Source: Apostichopus japonicus (taxonomy: Eukaryota > Echinodermata > Holothuroidea > Aspidochirotida > Stichopodidae). From it: 64,000 nt of DNA. Positions 22,191 to 34,882 of this stretch are shown here, one piece after another. Where the stretch lies: positions 25,355,054 through 25,419,053 of the forward strand of contig NC_092562.1 of assembly GCF_037975245.1 (NCBI RefSeq), given 5' to 3'. The notes below the pieces were generated by a model that was not told where the DNA came from, ran no database searches, and saw only the letters and a program-made list of their open reading frames with translations. Numbering within the stretch: the first letter of the stretch is position 1; every line of letters starts with the position of its first letter. A program made the translations under genes and the position numbers.

Positions 22191-25100
22191 AAACTATATT
22201 ATTATTATTATTATTGTTACTACTACTTCTATTATCATTATAACTGTTTGGTTAATATGAATGTCTCTTCTACGCTTCCATGTATCTTACTCACATCATC
22301 GCAACCGACCTAACATATTTCACAGTAAAAGTGGATGTGGACTCTTCTGATATACGATGTACGGTACTATTCCCCAAGTTGGCGCAGTTGTTGGTTATCT
22401 AATAGTTTGTTTTATTCCCGCCTTCGGGATTTTCCTCACTTCAGGATTACATTACTGTTGAAGTAAAGATAAGATGATTCACAGAAATAATACAACAACA
22501 AACAAGAGCAGTAACACAGCAGAAACTCAGCTAAGCTTTTATTTGAGAAGTTTGTTTTGATTGGCAATATATTTCGGAGCAGTTTATCCAATAAGACATA
22601 CGCTGGACAACGGTGTCATTTCCTTCCCTTAAATTTTAATTGTATCTGCCTTATGCCCCTTCTTAGAAGCCATAGTTTTGTTAACAATGTTAGAAAGTTG
22701 TAAACATTAGCTTTCAAAACTAAAATATAAAGGTAAATTAGTATTTTATCTTTATTAAAATAAACAATGATAAAAGTTTTTGGTAAATTTGAAGAGCCAA
22801 AAGGCTGTGTTTTTGAATACTTGACATGCAGAGCTGCCATTGTAGTATCTTTAAACCATCCTGAAAACTGTATTGATGGTTGATGGATGACATCTTTGTA
22901 ACACAATTTTGCTGACAATGTTATCCGTAAGATATCTTGAAAAAGTTGTGTTTATATGAATTCTGCAGATACTGTTCACCCTTGATGAGTTTTGAGCTCA
23001 CAAACATGAGTATGTTTATACTTTTATACTCAAACTGACACCTTATCATGGAAGTAGGATACTTGTTAATGTTACATTTCTCACACCTCCCCCCCCCCTC
23101 CCATCCCTCCCCCTCTCACTCTCCTTCACTATTATAGCTATTCCTCATCCTCATTCTTCTCTAAAGATCGACTCATTTATAAGTATATGGCCAAGAAAAG
23201 AAAGTTCAACTGTATGGAACTGATTTTGTATTCGTTTAACTACATCAATCTTGTATATGTTAAGTGTAGACCCACCTTGATTTCGGTTCTGATTTGAGAG
23301 GTGGCATACTCTATACATACAGTCTATTCAATCCACCCTAGTGTTTTCTTTCAGGGAAAGTACTTATACAAAGAAAAACAGGAGATTATGTTAACATTTA
23401 AAATTTCTATATGTTATGCTTATTGTGCTTGGATGTCAGAGTACACGAATGGAAGTACACGTGGTGCAATAATTGTTGCAATTGGGGCAATTATAGACCA
23501 CTCCACGCCTCCTTACTACTGCGTGAAGAAGTATGTTTTACAAGTGAAGAAAACGTCAGGCCGTCATAGCAAAAATATTCATTGTCATGATTCGCAAAAA
23601 TTGAAGGGGTGCGAATTGCCAGCTTATCAGCTATCCAGTGAAGGGTAGGGTTAAGCTAGTGAGAACTTTAAAAAGGACGTATAGATACCATATTATACGT
23701 TGAAGATTTAGTGTTTAAGCCGATGCATCTATATTTTGGATTATGCTACCTGAAACCGACATGGTATTGATCGTTTGAGACAGACGGGGTGGAGTGGGGT
23801 GGGGGAAGACTTAAAGAGAGGGGGCGTATCACACCTGCCCCTGGTTGCTTCCCTATAGCTGCATGTGCATAACGACCGCACTATCGTATCTTACGGTGTC
23901 TCTTTTAAGTATTGTAAAGTGTTCTCCCCTTGTAATTTTTTCCTTCTCTTTATCGACCATTGCCATCGCTATTTATTATCGCATCCAATTTACAATTGCC
24001 AGATTTTGCTGATTAATTTAACCGAGTCTTTCCGGGTAGGGTAGTGAGAGGTGCTCCTTACGATAGTCTCACTTACCATGCTAACATCTGCTTAATGTAG
24101 TCGTCCACAGATCGGATATACTTTTCAATTATCAAAGTAAAGTTCATACGGCATTTTGTATTTGGTACTTCTATGTTTTTATTGGGCAATGAACTTGATA
24201 AGAAAAGTTATAACGATAACAATGATGATATCTTTTAAAGATGACATTTACGACAAATTAAATGAAAATGAAATATATCAAACTGCAGAACCATCTATGC
24301 TAATGGACATAATTTTGACTTCGCGGAAAAAAATCGACTATGTTGAGACAGAATATATGAGGTTAAATAATTGTTATGACAGCATAAATTGATCTTTTAT
24401 GACAGTCAATTTTTACGACATACTGTGTTATAACAAAATTATTGACCAATTTGTTTCGTGAGAAGCAGTAATCTGTAATGACAAAATGAAACCAGAAAGC
24501 CAGTAAGCTTTGTAATTCCTTGCCATACGCTTTGCTCAAAATTTCCACATCACTATCAGACTAATAAAAAGCAAGTGAGTTAAATTTGTCCAAGAATTAA
24601 GTGAGAACCAGAAAAGATCAGAGATTTCTAGCCCTGGTATGTATCACTCACTTGTGGGCATCGACCAGTTAATTCACTGGTAAGGATTTAACAGTATATA
24701 ATTTTTAATCCAAAATGTTTCAATCCAGAAAGAACAGTATTGTTATGTGAAATATATACATAGATTTATAAGTAAAAGGAACTGTCTTTTACCAGTTGTG
24801 AGCAAGCAAATCATCTCTGACACCAACCATCCCTTGAATAATTGTTATTAATGAACGAGAGTTATATAATACATTCTTTATACACTGTGAAATATTTTCA
24901 CAACCCAATGTCATAGCAAAAGCCATCTAGTATAAATCACAGAGAAACCATTTGAGATAACCTGTTCTCCTCGTTAAGCTCGGAGGGTGAAACTGATAAG
25001 GGCCTGCCTGAGTGTGCTTAAAGCAAGACTATCAACTCTCTGAAGCAGAGTTCATTCCTTGGAAGGCTGTATGACTTCTAAAGATCCCCTTCACAAAACT

Positions 25101-25434
25101 AAACTGAACAGAATTGACCATACTATATTCACCAAACGAAAATCCTAGTATTGGAGAATTCACAGATTAATTGTAGCTTTAATTTCGGAGTTATCGTGTT
25201 TATAATGTTTTCAGAATTTGACACCTGTTGACCTCTTTTGATCTTGCACTCACCAAGCTGGACTACGTATGAGGTTCAACAAAGATGTGCTTTTTTGAGC
25301 TATCGTGTTTACAAGATTTTCAATCTTTGACTTGAACGTTGACCGCAAATGACCATTGAACTTCACAGAAAACATTAAGTTTCTTGTACTCAATAAGAAC
25401 CACATACCAAGTATCAAGTTAAGCCAACGCGAAC

Positions 25435-25510
<76 letters not shown>

Positions 25511-26510
25511 CGTTTTGATAGAATCAATAATCAACTCTATAACATCAATGGTGTTGTGGCTCGATGAATGTTTACGAAGTGACTTAATTGTACAAACTAT
25601 CACGTGTCAAACACCAGTTTTCTACTGTTTTGCTGCTTCATATAAGCAGTTTCACCTACCGTTCGCTTAAATTAGGCACTAAAATGTGCGACTGCCTCTA
25701 AGCTGACAAGAACAATTCGCCCTACGTTCGTTCTCGTCAGTAAAAATACAGCAACGCTGAAGTGTCTTCATTAGCGGTTTTATTTTAGTGTAGTTGTTTC
25801 TTTTTCTTCTTTTTCCTTTTTTTCATTAAACTGTTGTTTGAATTTTTTTAAACTAGAAAATCCCACAATATTAACAAAAAACAAATCTTTCTGGTAGACC
25901 AAAACTTCAAGCTTTTTGAAGTTTTTACTCGAGAATCTGTTGCTTGTCAGAACACCTAATTTCTTCCTTCAGATTATGGACGCTTGTCTGTTACATCCAT
26001 AGTATATACTTCCTTTGGAGGTGAAACTTTTTATGAGATTTTGCTGAGGCTTTCCTTTGAAAGACAATGACACTTACCCCAGTTCCCACTTTTAAAAGCA
26101 CCAAATAGTGCAAGTTGGGACAATATATACCCATTATGACATAATCTTCTATTTAATTAACATCAAATCTTCGCACAGTTCGACCACTGGGCTCACTTAT
26201 CTACAGGCAATGTATTTGGTACACTGAGAAAAATTATGACATTGTTTGACCTTAACCAGACAAAAAAAGCTAAGTGTCGGTCAAAAAGAGATACTAAGAC
26301 TGCTGAGAGAAATAATTATGAACCGTAACTTATTTCATGTATGTATATGTATGTATATATATATATATATATACATATATATGTGTGCGTGTGCGTGTGT
26401 GTGTATATAAATATATGCATACGTTTGAAAGTCAATTTAGTGGTGCAACCCTGATGATGTTATCATCTCTAGTTAAGACCTTTCATTATCCTTTAAATTA
26501 TTTGGGGTAT
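22191..26510. other. Unit 2 spacer, 3' side of TRIM-2
   Basis: This is the homologue of the unit 1 spacer and is almost the same as 41561-46260. It holds an ATT microsatellite (22196-22215), C-rich stretches near 23090, the TGACC-rich block (25195-25430) and a TA/TG microsatellite at 26345-26405. Open frames such as 23301-23648 recur in the sister units only because the DNA is duplicated. A segment present in unit 3 (about 44805-45000) is replaced here by a TAA microsatellite, and about 200 bases next to the TA tract are missing compared with unit 3 (45850-46050). Confidence 0.65.
25434..25509. repeat. (TAA)n microsatellite
   Basis: About 24 uninterrupted TAA repeats sit at a deletion junction. 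The flanking sequence GCCAACGCGAAC on the left and CGTTTTGATAGAATC on the right lie about 200 bases apart in unit 3. The tract is specific to unit 2. Confidence 0.9.
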
Positions 26511-28697
26511 TCATTCCTCCGCTATCAGCCTAAAGCTGTAGAGTTTTGCAGAATTTCTTGAAGCAATTACGAGGCGTTCTGTGCCATCAACGTCAAATGT
26601 GGTCAGAGAGACATTCTTAAAATTTGCCAGTGGTAGTATAGATAGTATCTGTCGGCCATCTTTGCTATACTGTGCCAGGAAAGTTTTAGTAGTATCTGAC
26701 CATAACATATAAATGAAATCCTTTTTGTCTATACACACACCTAACGCAGCATTTGCATTAAGATCTGGTTTGGCCAATTCTAATCCGAATTCGAGTACGA
26801 TTTTATTTTTCTGTCCCTCCATGGTGATTGCATGGGCGCCATTTCCATGACATACCAGAAGATAACCACCATGTACTGCGATATCATTCACGACACCGAA
26901 TACGCCACCTGTTACTTCCACGGTGTGACTGTATTTCAGCTGATGATCAAAAATTAAGAAATTCTTACCGTTATCCCCCAAACAAACAATGATTCGATTT
27001 TTGTCAGGATCGTAAGCTACACACAACATACGCTTCCCGGTTGTAACAACGTTATCGATGTACTTCCTGCTGTATGAATCATCACGAACATCGTAGATAC
27101 CGATTTCATTGGGTGCACAAACCGTCACGACTTGATGCTCGGATAAGTAACAACAATAACGATTGGTGCAGTTGACTTTGTATCTTCTTGTCATCTGGTC
27201 TTGCTTTTGTATTTTTCCTTTGCTGTTGATGACGGTGATATGTGAATAATTATCTGGTGCAGTACCAGATGTGACCATATTTCCATCACTGGTTTGTGTG
27301 ATGCTATCAATCAGATACTGACCTATAACTGATGTATCAATATGAGCAGCAGCTTGCTTAGCAACAAATTCTTCAAAATCGATTAAATACTCTTGATCGA
27401 CAATAACCTTTACCTTCCCCCAAACCACTTTCGTTACATCAAAAGTAAAATCAGATAATAATTCTAACTGTGGAAATTCTTGTTCCATTTCTTTTACTAG
27501 GGCGTCACTGGCTGTCCTGATGTAAGGGATGCACTGAGAATCCGACCAATCGTCTTTAGAAGCAAGAATAGATGAAGTTGTCGCTGTGAAATTCTCGTAC
27601 CTTTCAATAATCTGTTCACAATAATCCAAGATATCTTGAAGTTCATTTTCCTTCTGCCTTGTTAGTAGTTCTTTTTCCGCCGACAGTTCCTTTAAATTTC
27701 CATCAAAATTCTCCAGTTTTATTTTGCATTTAGCTTCGATTTTATCGTGTTCTGCTTGCACTTCTTGAGATTCTTGGTCATATTTCTGATCCAAGTTTGT
27801 CATCTCGTTTTCAAATTTGACCCTTAGTTGACATTTCTCCTGTTCTCTTCTGTTTTCTACGTCTTTTAACATTCTTTCTCTCTCAGTATTGTTTAGTTTG
27901 TCTTTAATCTCGTTAACATTGTGTTCGTATTGAATTTGCAACTATTCGGATTTATCTTTTACATTCTCCCTTAGCTTCTGCGTAGCAGCTTTAACCCTAG
28001 TTGGTAACTCATACAACTTTTTTTCATTTTTGGTAATGTCCAAAAGCTTTGCCTCCAGTAACTCCCTTTCACTCTTCGCTAACTCACCTACATCAAGCAG
28101 GTCGTGACCTTTGTGCATACCGGTGACACAGGTCACGCAAATCGCTACACCTCCACATGTACTACAACATAACTGTGCCCTTTCTGTCACGTGATCAGCA
28201 CACATGGTATCTACCGTAAATGGTGATATTGTTTCCGAACTCAAGTTCTTTTCTTTGATGGTTTCCAAGTTCAGAGTGTGTGGTTGGTGATCTTGAAACA
28301 TCCCGAAAGTTAGGTGAATCTGAAAACATTCTTGACATAAAAATTGGTCACACTTAAAGCAGTATGTTGGTGTTGTTGATTCCTTAGAACAGCTAACACA
28401 TAACTGCTTTTGATCTTTATTTACGAATGAGTCTTGTAATTTGTTCAACAGCAGCCTACTCGTCATATGAAGATCAGTCTTAAATCCATCCACACCGTTT
28501 TCAGGAATTTCACAATCCTGTTTACATACTGAACATTTAAACATCCCTTCGCTTGCTGATTGAATGACTGATGTCAAGCAATCCTTACAATATCGATGAA
28601 GACATGGTAACAGTTTCGGATCTTTAAGTTGATCCGAACAAACAGGGCACTGGCAAACAGTCTCTGTCATGTCCTTGGAAGGTGTAGAGGATGCCAT
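26511..28697 (-). pseudogene. TRIM-2: TRIM E3 ligase copy with one premature TAG
   Basis: The coding sequence is almost the same as TRIM-1 and has the same RING (residues 17-58) and two B-boxes. Codon 252 is TAG (27942-27944, minus strand) where TRIM-1, TRIM-3 and TRIM-4 have a lysine AAG/AAA codon. The frame continues unbroken for another 476 codons to the normal stop at 26511. Translation from MASSTPS would give a 251-residue RING/B-box protein with only the start of the coiled coil. Three extra bases near 26977 add one glycine in the propeller. It could be a young pseudogene, a natural truncation, a read-through gene or a sequencing error. A 4.2 kb transposon separates it from its upstream flank. 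Confidence 0.85.
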
Positions 28698-28978
28698 TGT
28701 TTCCGATGGAGGATGGCTTTTCTCTAGAAAATGAGCAGAAAAGGTACATGATGTAATTAGCATTTATTTACAAATAGCAAACGAGTGATGGCGTCTATAT
28801 AGTTAAGAAGACATCTATACTCGAATAAATCCCTTGAAAAGAAACATTGACTACATTATTTTACAAAAGAACAAAGAAAAGATATATACTACAATATTTC
28901 TCGTAAGTCGATAGTATGAAATATGAAACATAAATATCATGCAGACAGGTACCAGTAGAGGGAATCATTAAGGGCATG
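28698..28978 (-). promoter_or_regulatory. Proximal part of the TRIM-2 5' flank
   Basis: This matches 11611-11890 upstream of TRIM-1 almost base for base, including the likely splice acceptor (CTAG on the + strand near 28724). It ends at the CACTA-like insertion, so the candidate TATA and CRE-like motifs are displaced to 33334 and 33509. Confidence 0.5.
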
Positions 28979-30897
28979 CACTGTAAACATTAGTTAGTCA
29001 CGAATGGCGAAAATCTAGTCACAGTGACTAGAGTTAGCTAGTCATTACCAATTCGTTAGTTGCAGACCAATTTGCATGGTCGTTCGACTAACATAAATTA
29101 GTCACATAAATTTGTACGAACTTTGTTGACACTCACTATGCATGTCATGTATGTAAGCGTGACGAGAATATTCTAGTCTTCTGTTTGTTTACTTTCTATA
29201 ACCTTCAGCTTTGACCAATGACGTCATAATTTTTATCCAATCATCGTACCGTAGAATACCGTGTGCTCAGCTGATCAGAGATCAAAAATTCAGACGACGG
29301 CCGGCGATTACATATATACTGTATGCACGTACGTGGTACGTCGTACGTCGTACATTGCGGCCATTACCTAACTGCAGATAGAACAGGGCCATCAACACAA
29401 TAAGAAGATTCTTAATCATTTAACAAATTGTCAGAAGCAGTTTCAAAATGTGGTCAGTTAGGTAAGTTCAATCACAACTGAAATTCTAATAAATAATAAT
29501 TGACACAATTGACATAATGTTCAAAGAAGGTTTGAATATCCGCGATATGTTTGGCTGGAAAGTATGGGTAAAATTATAACGTTAGGCCATAGCAAGCAAA
29601 ACTGTGGCTAACGCTAGGACGAAGCTAGGCTAGGAGTTTAGTCTACCTAGTGTAGCCCACATGCGCTGGTAGATGTATAGTACTATAGAAGCAGTTATAC
29701 ACACTTATATGACATATTTTATATAAATGTGTATTATTAGCTAGTATACTAGGCCTATATTCTATAATGTTACGAGCGCCTGTGGTGTAGGCTAGCATAC
29801 GTCAAGTTTCTAGACACTTCGTCGACCACCAACCCGGTCTGCATTTCGTGCACTCTGAACTGAAGATCTTTGGAGTGGTACTTACCTTCTGCTCTAGTAC
29901 ATGGTACAAAGTACATGGCACTCATATTTTAGGTTATTTTTGATAAAGTTGGAAGTACCTGGTGTTTAACTTAGAACAAAAACTCAGTTTCAATGCATGA
30001 AATACCCATAATGTTGTTAGCTTAGGCCTCAGGTTCATAGTGGCGCTATGTTAGTATCCTTCTTCCTAGACCAAGTCTACACCAGCTGTAGCACAATGTT
30101 GTAGGGTTCTGTATCCTAAGTGGAGTGGCTGCTGAGTGCTAATACCCTGGACAGAGAATGTTTTGAGTCTTATTTAGCAAATAATCCACAAAGGTATGCA
30201 TTTTCTGCTCCTGCATATGTGCATCAAGGGGTTTTGAGCCTACTCAGCCTATCATTAATTTTCTGTTGTTTGTCAATTTTCAGAGAAAGTTGATGAGCCA
30301 AGTCCTCAGCATTCACAGCTATATACTTTGAATGGTTGTGGTATCAATGGACTCAACTGGTTAGATGAGGTAACAACAAATTCCAAACAACTCTGACAGC
30401 AGAAATAGATATCCTGATACTTCCAAGGGAGATCTACTGTAGTAACTATAGGAACCAGTGCTTGCCACCCATGGAGAATAAGGTAATTTGACGTTGTTGT
30501 TCTTTGACGAGCAACAAATTTGAATGTTTTATCACAAATTATGCCCCCTATCTACCTCTTGTCCCCTACACCTGTCTTTAATACATTGTAACAAACTATG
30601 GATAAACCTTTAAATGGACTGGATATGTTATTGAGGTGAACTGTGTATTTAGATAGCATTTCAGTAAGCTTTCCTTTAGACTACTGTACATACTGTTACA
30701 GTTAGGCTGTGGTTTACAAATCCCAATGATCCAGTTTTGGCAAAGAACACCTTCAATTCTCTTATTCTAAGTAACTTAACAGTTGCACTGAAGTGACAGG
30801 CAATATCAGTTTAACATGTTCCAAACAGTTCAGGAATACATTGGGGTATGTCCTGTAGGTCAGTTTGGGAGGAATCAACTGAGCTAAACAAAAGTAG

Positions 30898-31164
30898 TTT
30901 TCAATATCATCACATTTCAGAGCCAAAGACGGAAAAGCCCTCCCCGCTGACCCTTCTCTGGATGATGTTGCTGCAGGTATGGCAAGCCAGACCAAGTGGA
31001 CTGTGATCCAGATACCAATAAAACCTGCAAGAATCATAAATGCACCCAACTTGGTCAAGTTTATCAAAATTGGTGACTGGAAATGTTGTTGCAGACGTAG
31101 ACCTGGTTACTGCTTACACAGTATTGCTCATATGTGTATTTACACACTGCACAGTGCATACTGA
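30898..31164 (+). other. Exon-like open segment inside the CACTA element
   Basis: After a plausible acceptor (ACATTTCAG ending at 30920) the frame is open to the TGA at 31162-31164. It reads AKDGKALPADPSLDDVAAGM, then KWTVIQIPIKPARI and LVKFIKIGDWKCC. A second exon-like block lies at 30285-30370 (after TCAATTTTCAG, with a frame containing KVDEPSPQHSQLYTLNGC, before GTAACA). A strong donor-like AG/GTAAGT follows an ATG near 29449-29467. The phases do not join cleanly in every combination. This may be a captured host fragment or the remains of an element gene; the product is not recognised. Confidence 0.3.
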
Positions 31165-31827
31165 AATCTCTGAAAAGACATCTTTATGGACCAAAAATTA
31201 TAATTGCATTTAAATGTGTTGTGGTTTATATTGTGACGACTATAAAAAGTATCATTTTGGTATGAAAAAAAATTAATCTCTCACTTAAGTTGGCATACTC
31301 CTATTAGAGTCTATATCCATTCCTTCGATTGTTCTCCTTCAGGAAAAGTGCCAAAAAGCAGCGGGGAACATCTTTTTTGACCTGTTATCAATCATAATAT
31401 AGTTTTTTGTGGCTTGCATGTTGAAGAGCATGAATGTACATGTGGTGAGAAAATTGAGGCCGTTTTAGACCCCTTTAGGCTTCCCAGGAGCAGCGTAGGA
31501 AAATTGTTTACCTCTGAGTGAAGAGGTTTGTTTACAAGTGACGAAAACTTCCGGCTCGAATAGCAAAAAATCTACATGGTCATGATACAGAAAATTGTTA
31601 GTGCCCTGAAAGGCCAACTTGTCAGCTATCCGGTGATAGGTAGCATTTAGCTAGTGAAAACTTCTATCTAGACTTAGAGACCACATTACTTTTGTGATTT
31701 AGTGTGTAAGTCAATGGGGCTTTAAATGGGCTTATGCTACCTTAAGTTACATATAAGGAACAATCTGTGATATATAGTGCGCATTATGCAATCACTGAAA
31801 TAACCACAGTACGTAAAGACATAGAGA

Positions 31828-31980
31828 AGTTGTGGCGGAATGGTTGGGCACTGAACACATGATTCCATGATCGTAGGTTCATGTACCAACCTGGTCGATA
31901 CGTATGTATCTTTAATGAAGACACTTAATCTCAATTGCCGCTCTTTACTCAGGTGTATAGGGTACCCTGGGAGGTAATTC
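31828..31980 (+). mobile_element. tRNA-derived SINE-like segment within the CACTA element
   Basis: TGGCGGAATGGTTGGGC at 31833-31849 resembles a Pol III A box. GGTTCATGTACC at 31876-31887 resembles a B box, 43 bases downstream. Together they look like the head of a tRNA-derived SINE. The following ACTCAGGTGTATAGGGTACC segment looks like a SINE body. It is not a functional tRNA gene because the acceptor stem and anticodon arm cannot be formed convincingly. Confidence 0.5.
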
Positions 31981-33192
31981 AAAAATATAGCATTTGCACC
32001 GCTTCATGGCTGCAATGATATGGGATGTCCCCTGGGGAACATGTAGCTGTAGCTCAGCATTGTTTCTACCATTCAAGACATAACTTATAGTTTGTGATAA
32101 AGTACTTCTAGAAATGTTTTACCTACTTTGTTTTCTGTTCCACCCTAATGTTGCGTCAAGGATAATAACATATTCAACTTACATGTTCTGCATTAATATT
32201 GTACCATCACATCCATGGTCAGAAACTGATAATAATATCACTTCCAAGTTCCTAATTCGAGATGAAGATTATAAGGATATTTTCTGGCCCTTTTTAACAG
32301 CTAAGGTCATATAGAGCTACTCAAGGCCTTTTTATACCATTTGATTTGACATGGGGTATTATTTTTATAAATAAATTTATAAATATGATATATTATTTTG
32401 TGTATATTAAATATATGTTATGTATATTTAAATATTAATTAAGATAATTTATTTGGCTAAACTTCTATTTTTATATTTGAGCTGTGTACTCGCAATTTTT
32501 CCCTTTGTCTGCCCACATCTCTTCCATGCTGCTATTTTGATGAAACTGATGGAGCCCATAATGATGCATGGTCAGTGGACAATGAGGGTCTTTAAGAAAT
32601 TGTAGGTATAGGTCATCAGGGGTTCTAATTGTTTGAAAACTGTTGAACACTGCCGACTTAATGGCTTAGGAGCATTTCAAAGTAATCCCATAAGTATTCT
32701 CAAGATGTTTTGTGGGAAAAGAGTTTGACAATTTTGTAAAAATAAGTTTTCCCAATTTTCCCATAAATATTTATTTTAGTTTTAAATGTTCTTTAACCTT
32801 TAGTGTTTGTTACTGTTCTTTATGAGATGACTTTTAAATGGTATGTTTATTTGTCACATTTTGCATTAATACTGAATGTTAATAAAAATTACCATGAAAC
32901 TTACAATGTGTGTCACTATCTTATTTCTTAACTAATCAGTACTTAATCTAAAACTAGTCTTGTGACCTAAATAAGTAGTCACAGTTGCAATGACTAATAT
33001 TTTTGGTCACTGGACTAAGCTTTGGTCGATAGAGGCATCGTAGTAGGACTAATTTTAATTAGTCAGAAAACTCAATTTAATTAGTCACAAAACTAATGTT
33101 ATATAGTCAAATGACTAGAAAAAACTGGTCGATAGAGACATCGTTGTGACTAATATTTTTTTAGTCATATTGACTAACTATTGTTTACAGTG

Positions 33193-34778
33193 TGTGGATG
33201 ACTGAACAACATGATATTGAATACAGCACCGTTTTTCCATGTCCTTTTCTTTCTTGTTCTGACATTGCAACTGCAAAGTTTCCGTAACATCCCAAGTGAC
33301 ACATAACGTTCGCAAGTGACAAAGACAATAAGACTATATACCGTGTTGCTTATAAAAAACGTATCATATTGTCAAGTAAAGTTATTATAATGTTATAACG
33401 ATGCTACTATCAACGTTTCTACGTTACTTTGTAACAACTAATGTCTATAACATTGTGCAAATATTTTCGCTGTAATCACGTTAAGAAAAGTATGGGATAA
33501 CCTTCTTATGACGTCACTCTTTATATGGGTAAAATTGATTGTGACGTCCCTATATTATTTGTTCAAGACAATTCCTCTTTATGAGCAGATATTTCCCTAT
33601 TGTGTCATGGGTTCCGTCGGAGTCTGTTACTTGCTTTAATTGTACGTGCCTTAGCCTAACCTTATAACTCTGATAGTTTGACAAATGAAATAAACCACAT
33701 TTTCCCTCATATTTCAAATATGATCATGTTTCAAATCTGCTCTAGTTTCCGAAATCGTATCTGGCAGTTTGATGGAATTTGGATAAACAGATAGTGAGGA
33801 ATATGTAACAATAGAAAGATCTTAGACGTTAGTTGTAATCACTATACGTTGGACAGAAAAAGTAAACAGTGTGATTCTTCCCGGCGATGAGATGTAGAGT
33901 TGAGATGGAAAGCAGAACAGATTTAGACAACCAAATACCGTGTTATTTGAGATCTAAATCTTTTCAATTATGCATCTTCTTTTTGCAATATATTTGACCA
34001 AAAGGGAATTCAAACAAGAAACATATAAGATTAGTGAAACGGTTCAGAATTCAGGACCCAACTTTGGAAAAATAAAATAAATTATCGAATCATATTTACA
34101 CATTCTGTCAAAGAGCTCAAATAATTTGCATAATGATACGTGATGATGAGTCTTACAATACTGTAAATGTAATTTCTAAGACCGTTTGATCCAATCACAC
34201 CAGGCATTTCAGTTTGAAGGCTAAAAACTAAAAACCTGGGCCACTACACCATATACAAGGGCTTACAAATTTACGCGGTATAGGCCTTGATTGTTAAGGT
34301 AACATGTATTGGCCCAAATTATGAAAGAACTTCACTCATGTTCAAACTTTCAAACATTCCAAATTTTACTTCCACTCTCTTGAATCAATCATGTGGGTAC
34401 CTTAATTTGTTTTAACTGTCCTAAATGTCTAGGAATAATGTGGTAGGTCAGTGGCGCAAGAAAAGAATACTTTTAAAACTTTCATCAACTTTAAGTGTGC
34501 TAAAGTTGGAGATCTATACCGAATATCTCATATATAATTCATATATAGTAATTTGGTGGTTCACTTGTCCGTGAGGTGGTGGTTCACTTGTATTATGACA
34601 AGGTAAAGAATTGAAATTAGCACCTGCCTCCAACACCTTCACTTCACGCATTATATTCGGGAATAGAATAGTCAGACCTTCCAAACCTGTTATTTCTATA
34701 ACTATTTGTTAGCAATTTTTAACATTGTTACAGTTTTTCAGCAACGCTGATGTCCGGATGGAGTTAGAGCTATACACC

Positions 34779-34780
<2 letters not shown>
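33193..34780 (-). promoter_or_regulatory. Distal TRIM-2 5' flank, displaced by the transposon
   Basis: 33193-33682 matches the TRIM-1 flank 11889-12371, including the CRE-like TGACGTCA (33509-33516) and the TATATAG candidate (33334-33340, minus). 33683-34780 has a diverged counterpart in units 3 and 4 (49227-50390 and 58795-59930) but none in unit 1, where PLE-A stands instead. No gene is seen in it. Confidence 0.45.
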
Positions 34781-34813
<33 letters not shown>

Positions 34814-34882
34814 ATATATAGATATATATATATAGATATATATATGTATATATAGATATATATAGATATATATATATATATA
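34781..34882. repeat. TA-rich microsatellite at the 3' edge of PLE-B copy 2
   Basis: Imperfect TA repeats with GATATA interruptions stand between the unit 2 flank and PLE-B copy 2. They correspond to 15478-15524 in front of PLE-B copy 1. Confidence 0.85.

Larger units (their letters stand above)
28979..33192. mobile_element. 4.2 kb CACTA-like (CMC/EnSpm-type) DNA transposon, non-autonomous
   Basis: The empty site in unit 1 (GGGCATGTGGATG at about 11885) shows a precise 4214-base insertion with a 2-base TG duplication (28977-28978 and 33193-33194). The termini are inverted repeats starting CACTGTAAAC, about 22 bases long with one mismatch. Both subterminal regions (28985-29110 and 32930-33185) are crowded with TTAGTCA/TGACTA motifs in both orientations, a hallmark of CACTA elements. 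No transposase-like reading frame is present. The interior instead holds exon-like blocks, a tRNA-derived SINE and a diverged copy of a repeat also found in the TRIM spacers. Superfamily assignment rests on termini and subterminal repeats only. Confidence 0.8.

Noticed and set aside
23301-23648. 115-codon + strand open frame repeated at 42668-43015
   Set aside because: Repeats only because the spacer is duplicated. It is broken in units 1, 4 and 5, and a related repeat occurs in the transposon without an open frame.
27942-28697. TRIM-2 as two separate genes
   Set aside because: Both pieces are in the same frame and adjoin at a single TAG. The downstream piece has no ATG at the join and matches the second half of TRIM-1.
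31833-31890. Functional tRNA gene
   Set aside because: A-box-like and B-box-like motifs are present, but the acceptor and anticodon arms do not form. Read as SINE-like.
28979-33192. Retroviral or LTR-type insertion in front of TRIM-2
   Set aside because: The ends are inverted, not direct, repeats. The target duplication is 2 bases, and no gag, pol or primer-binding site is seen.
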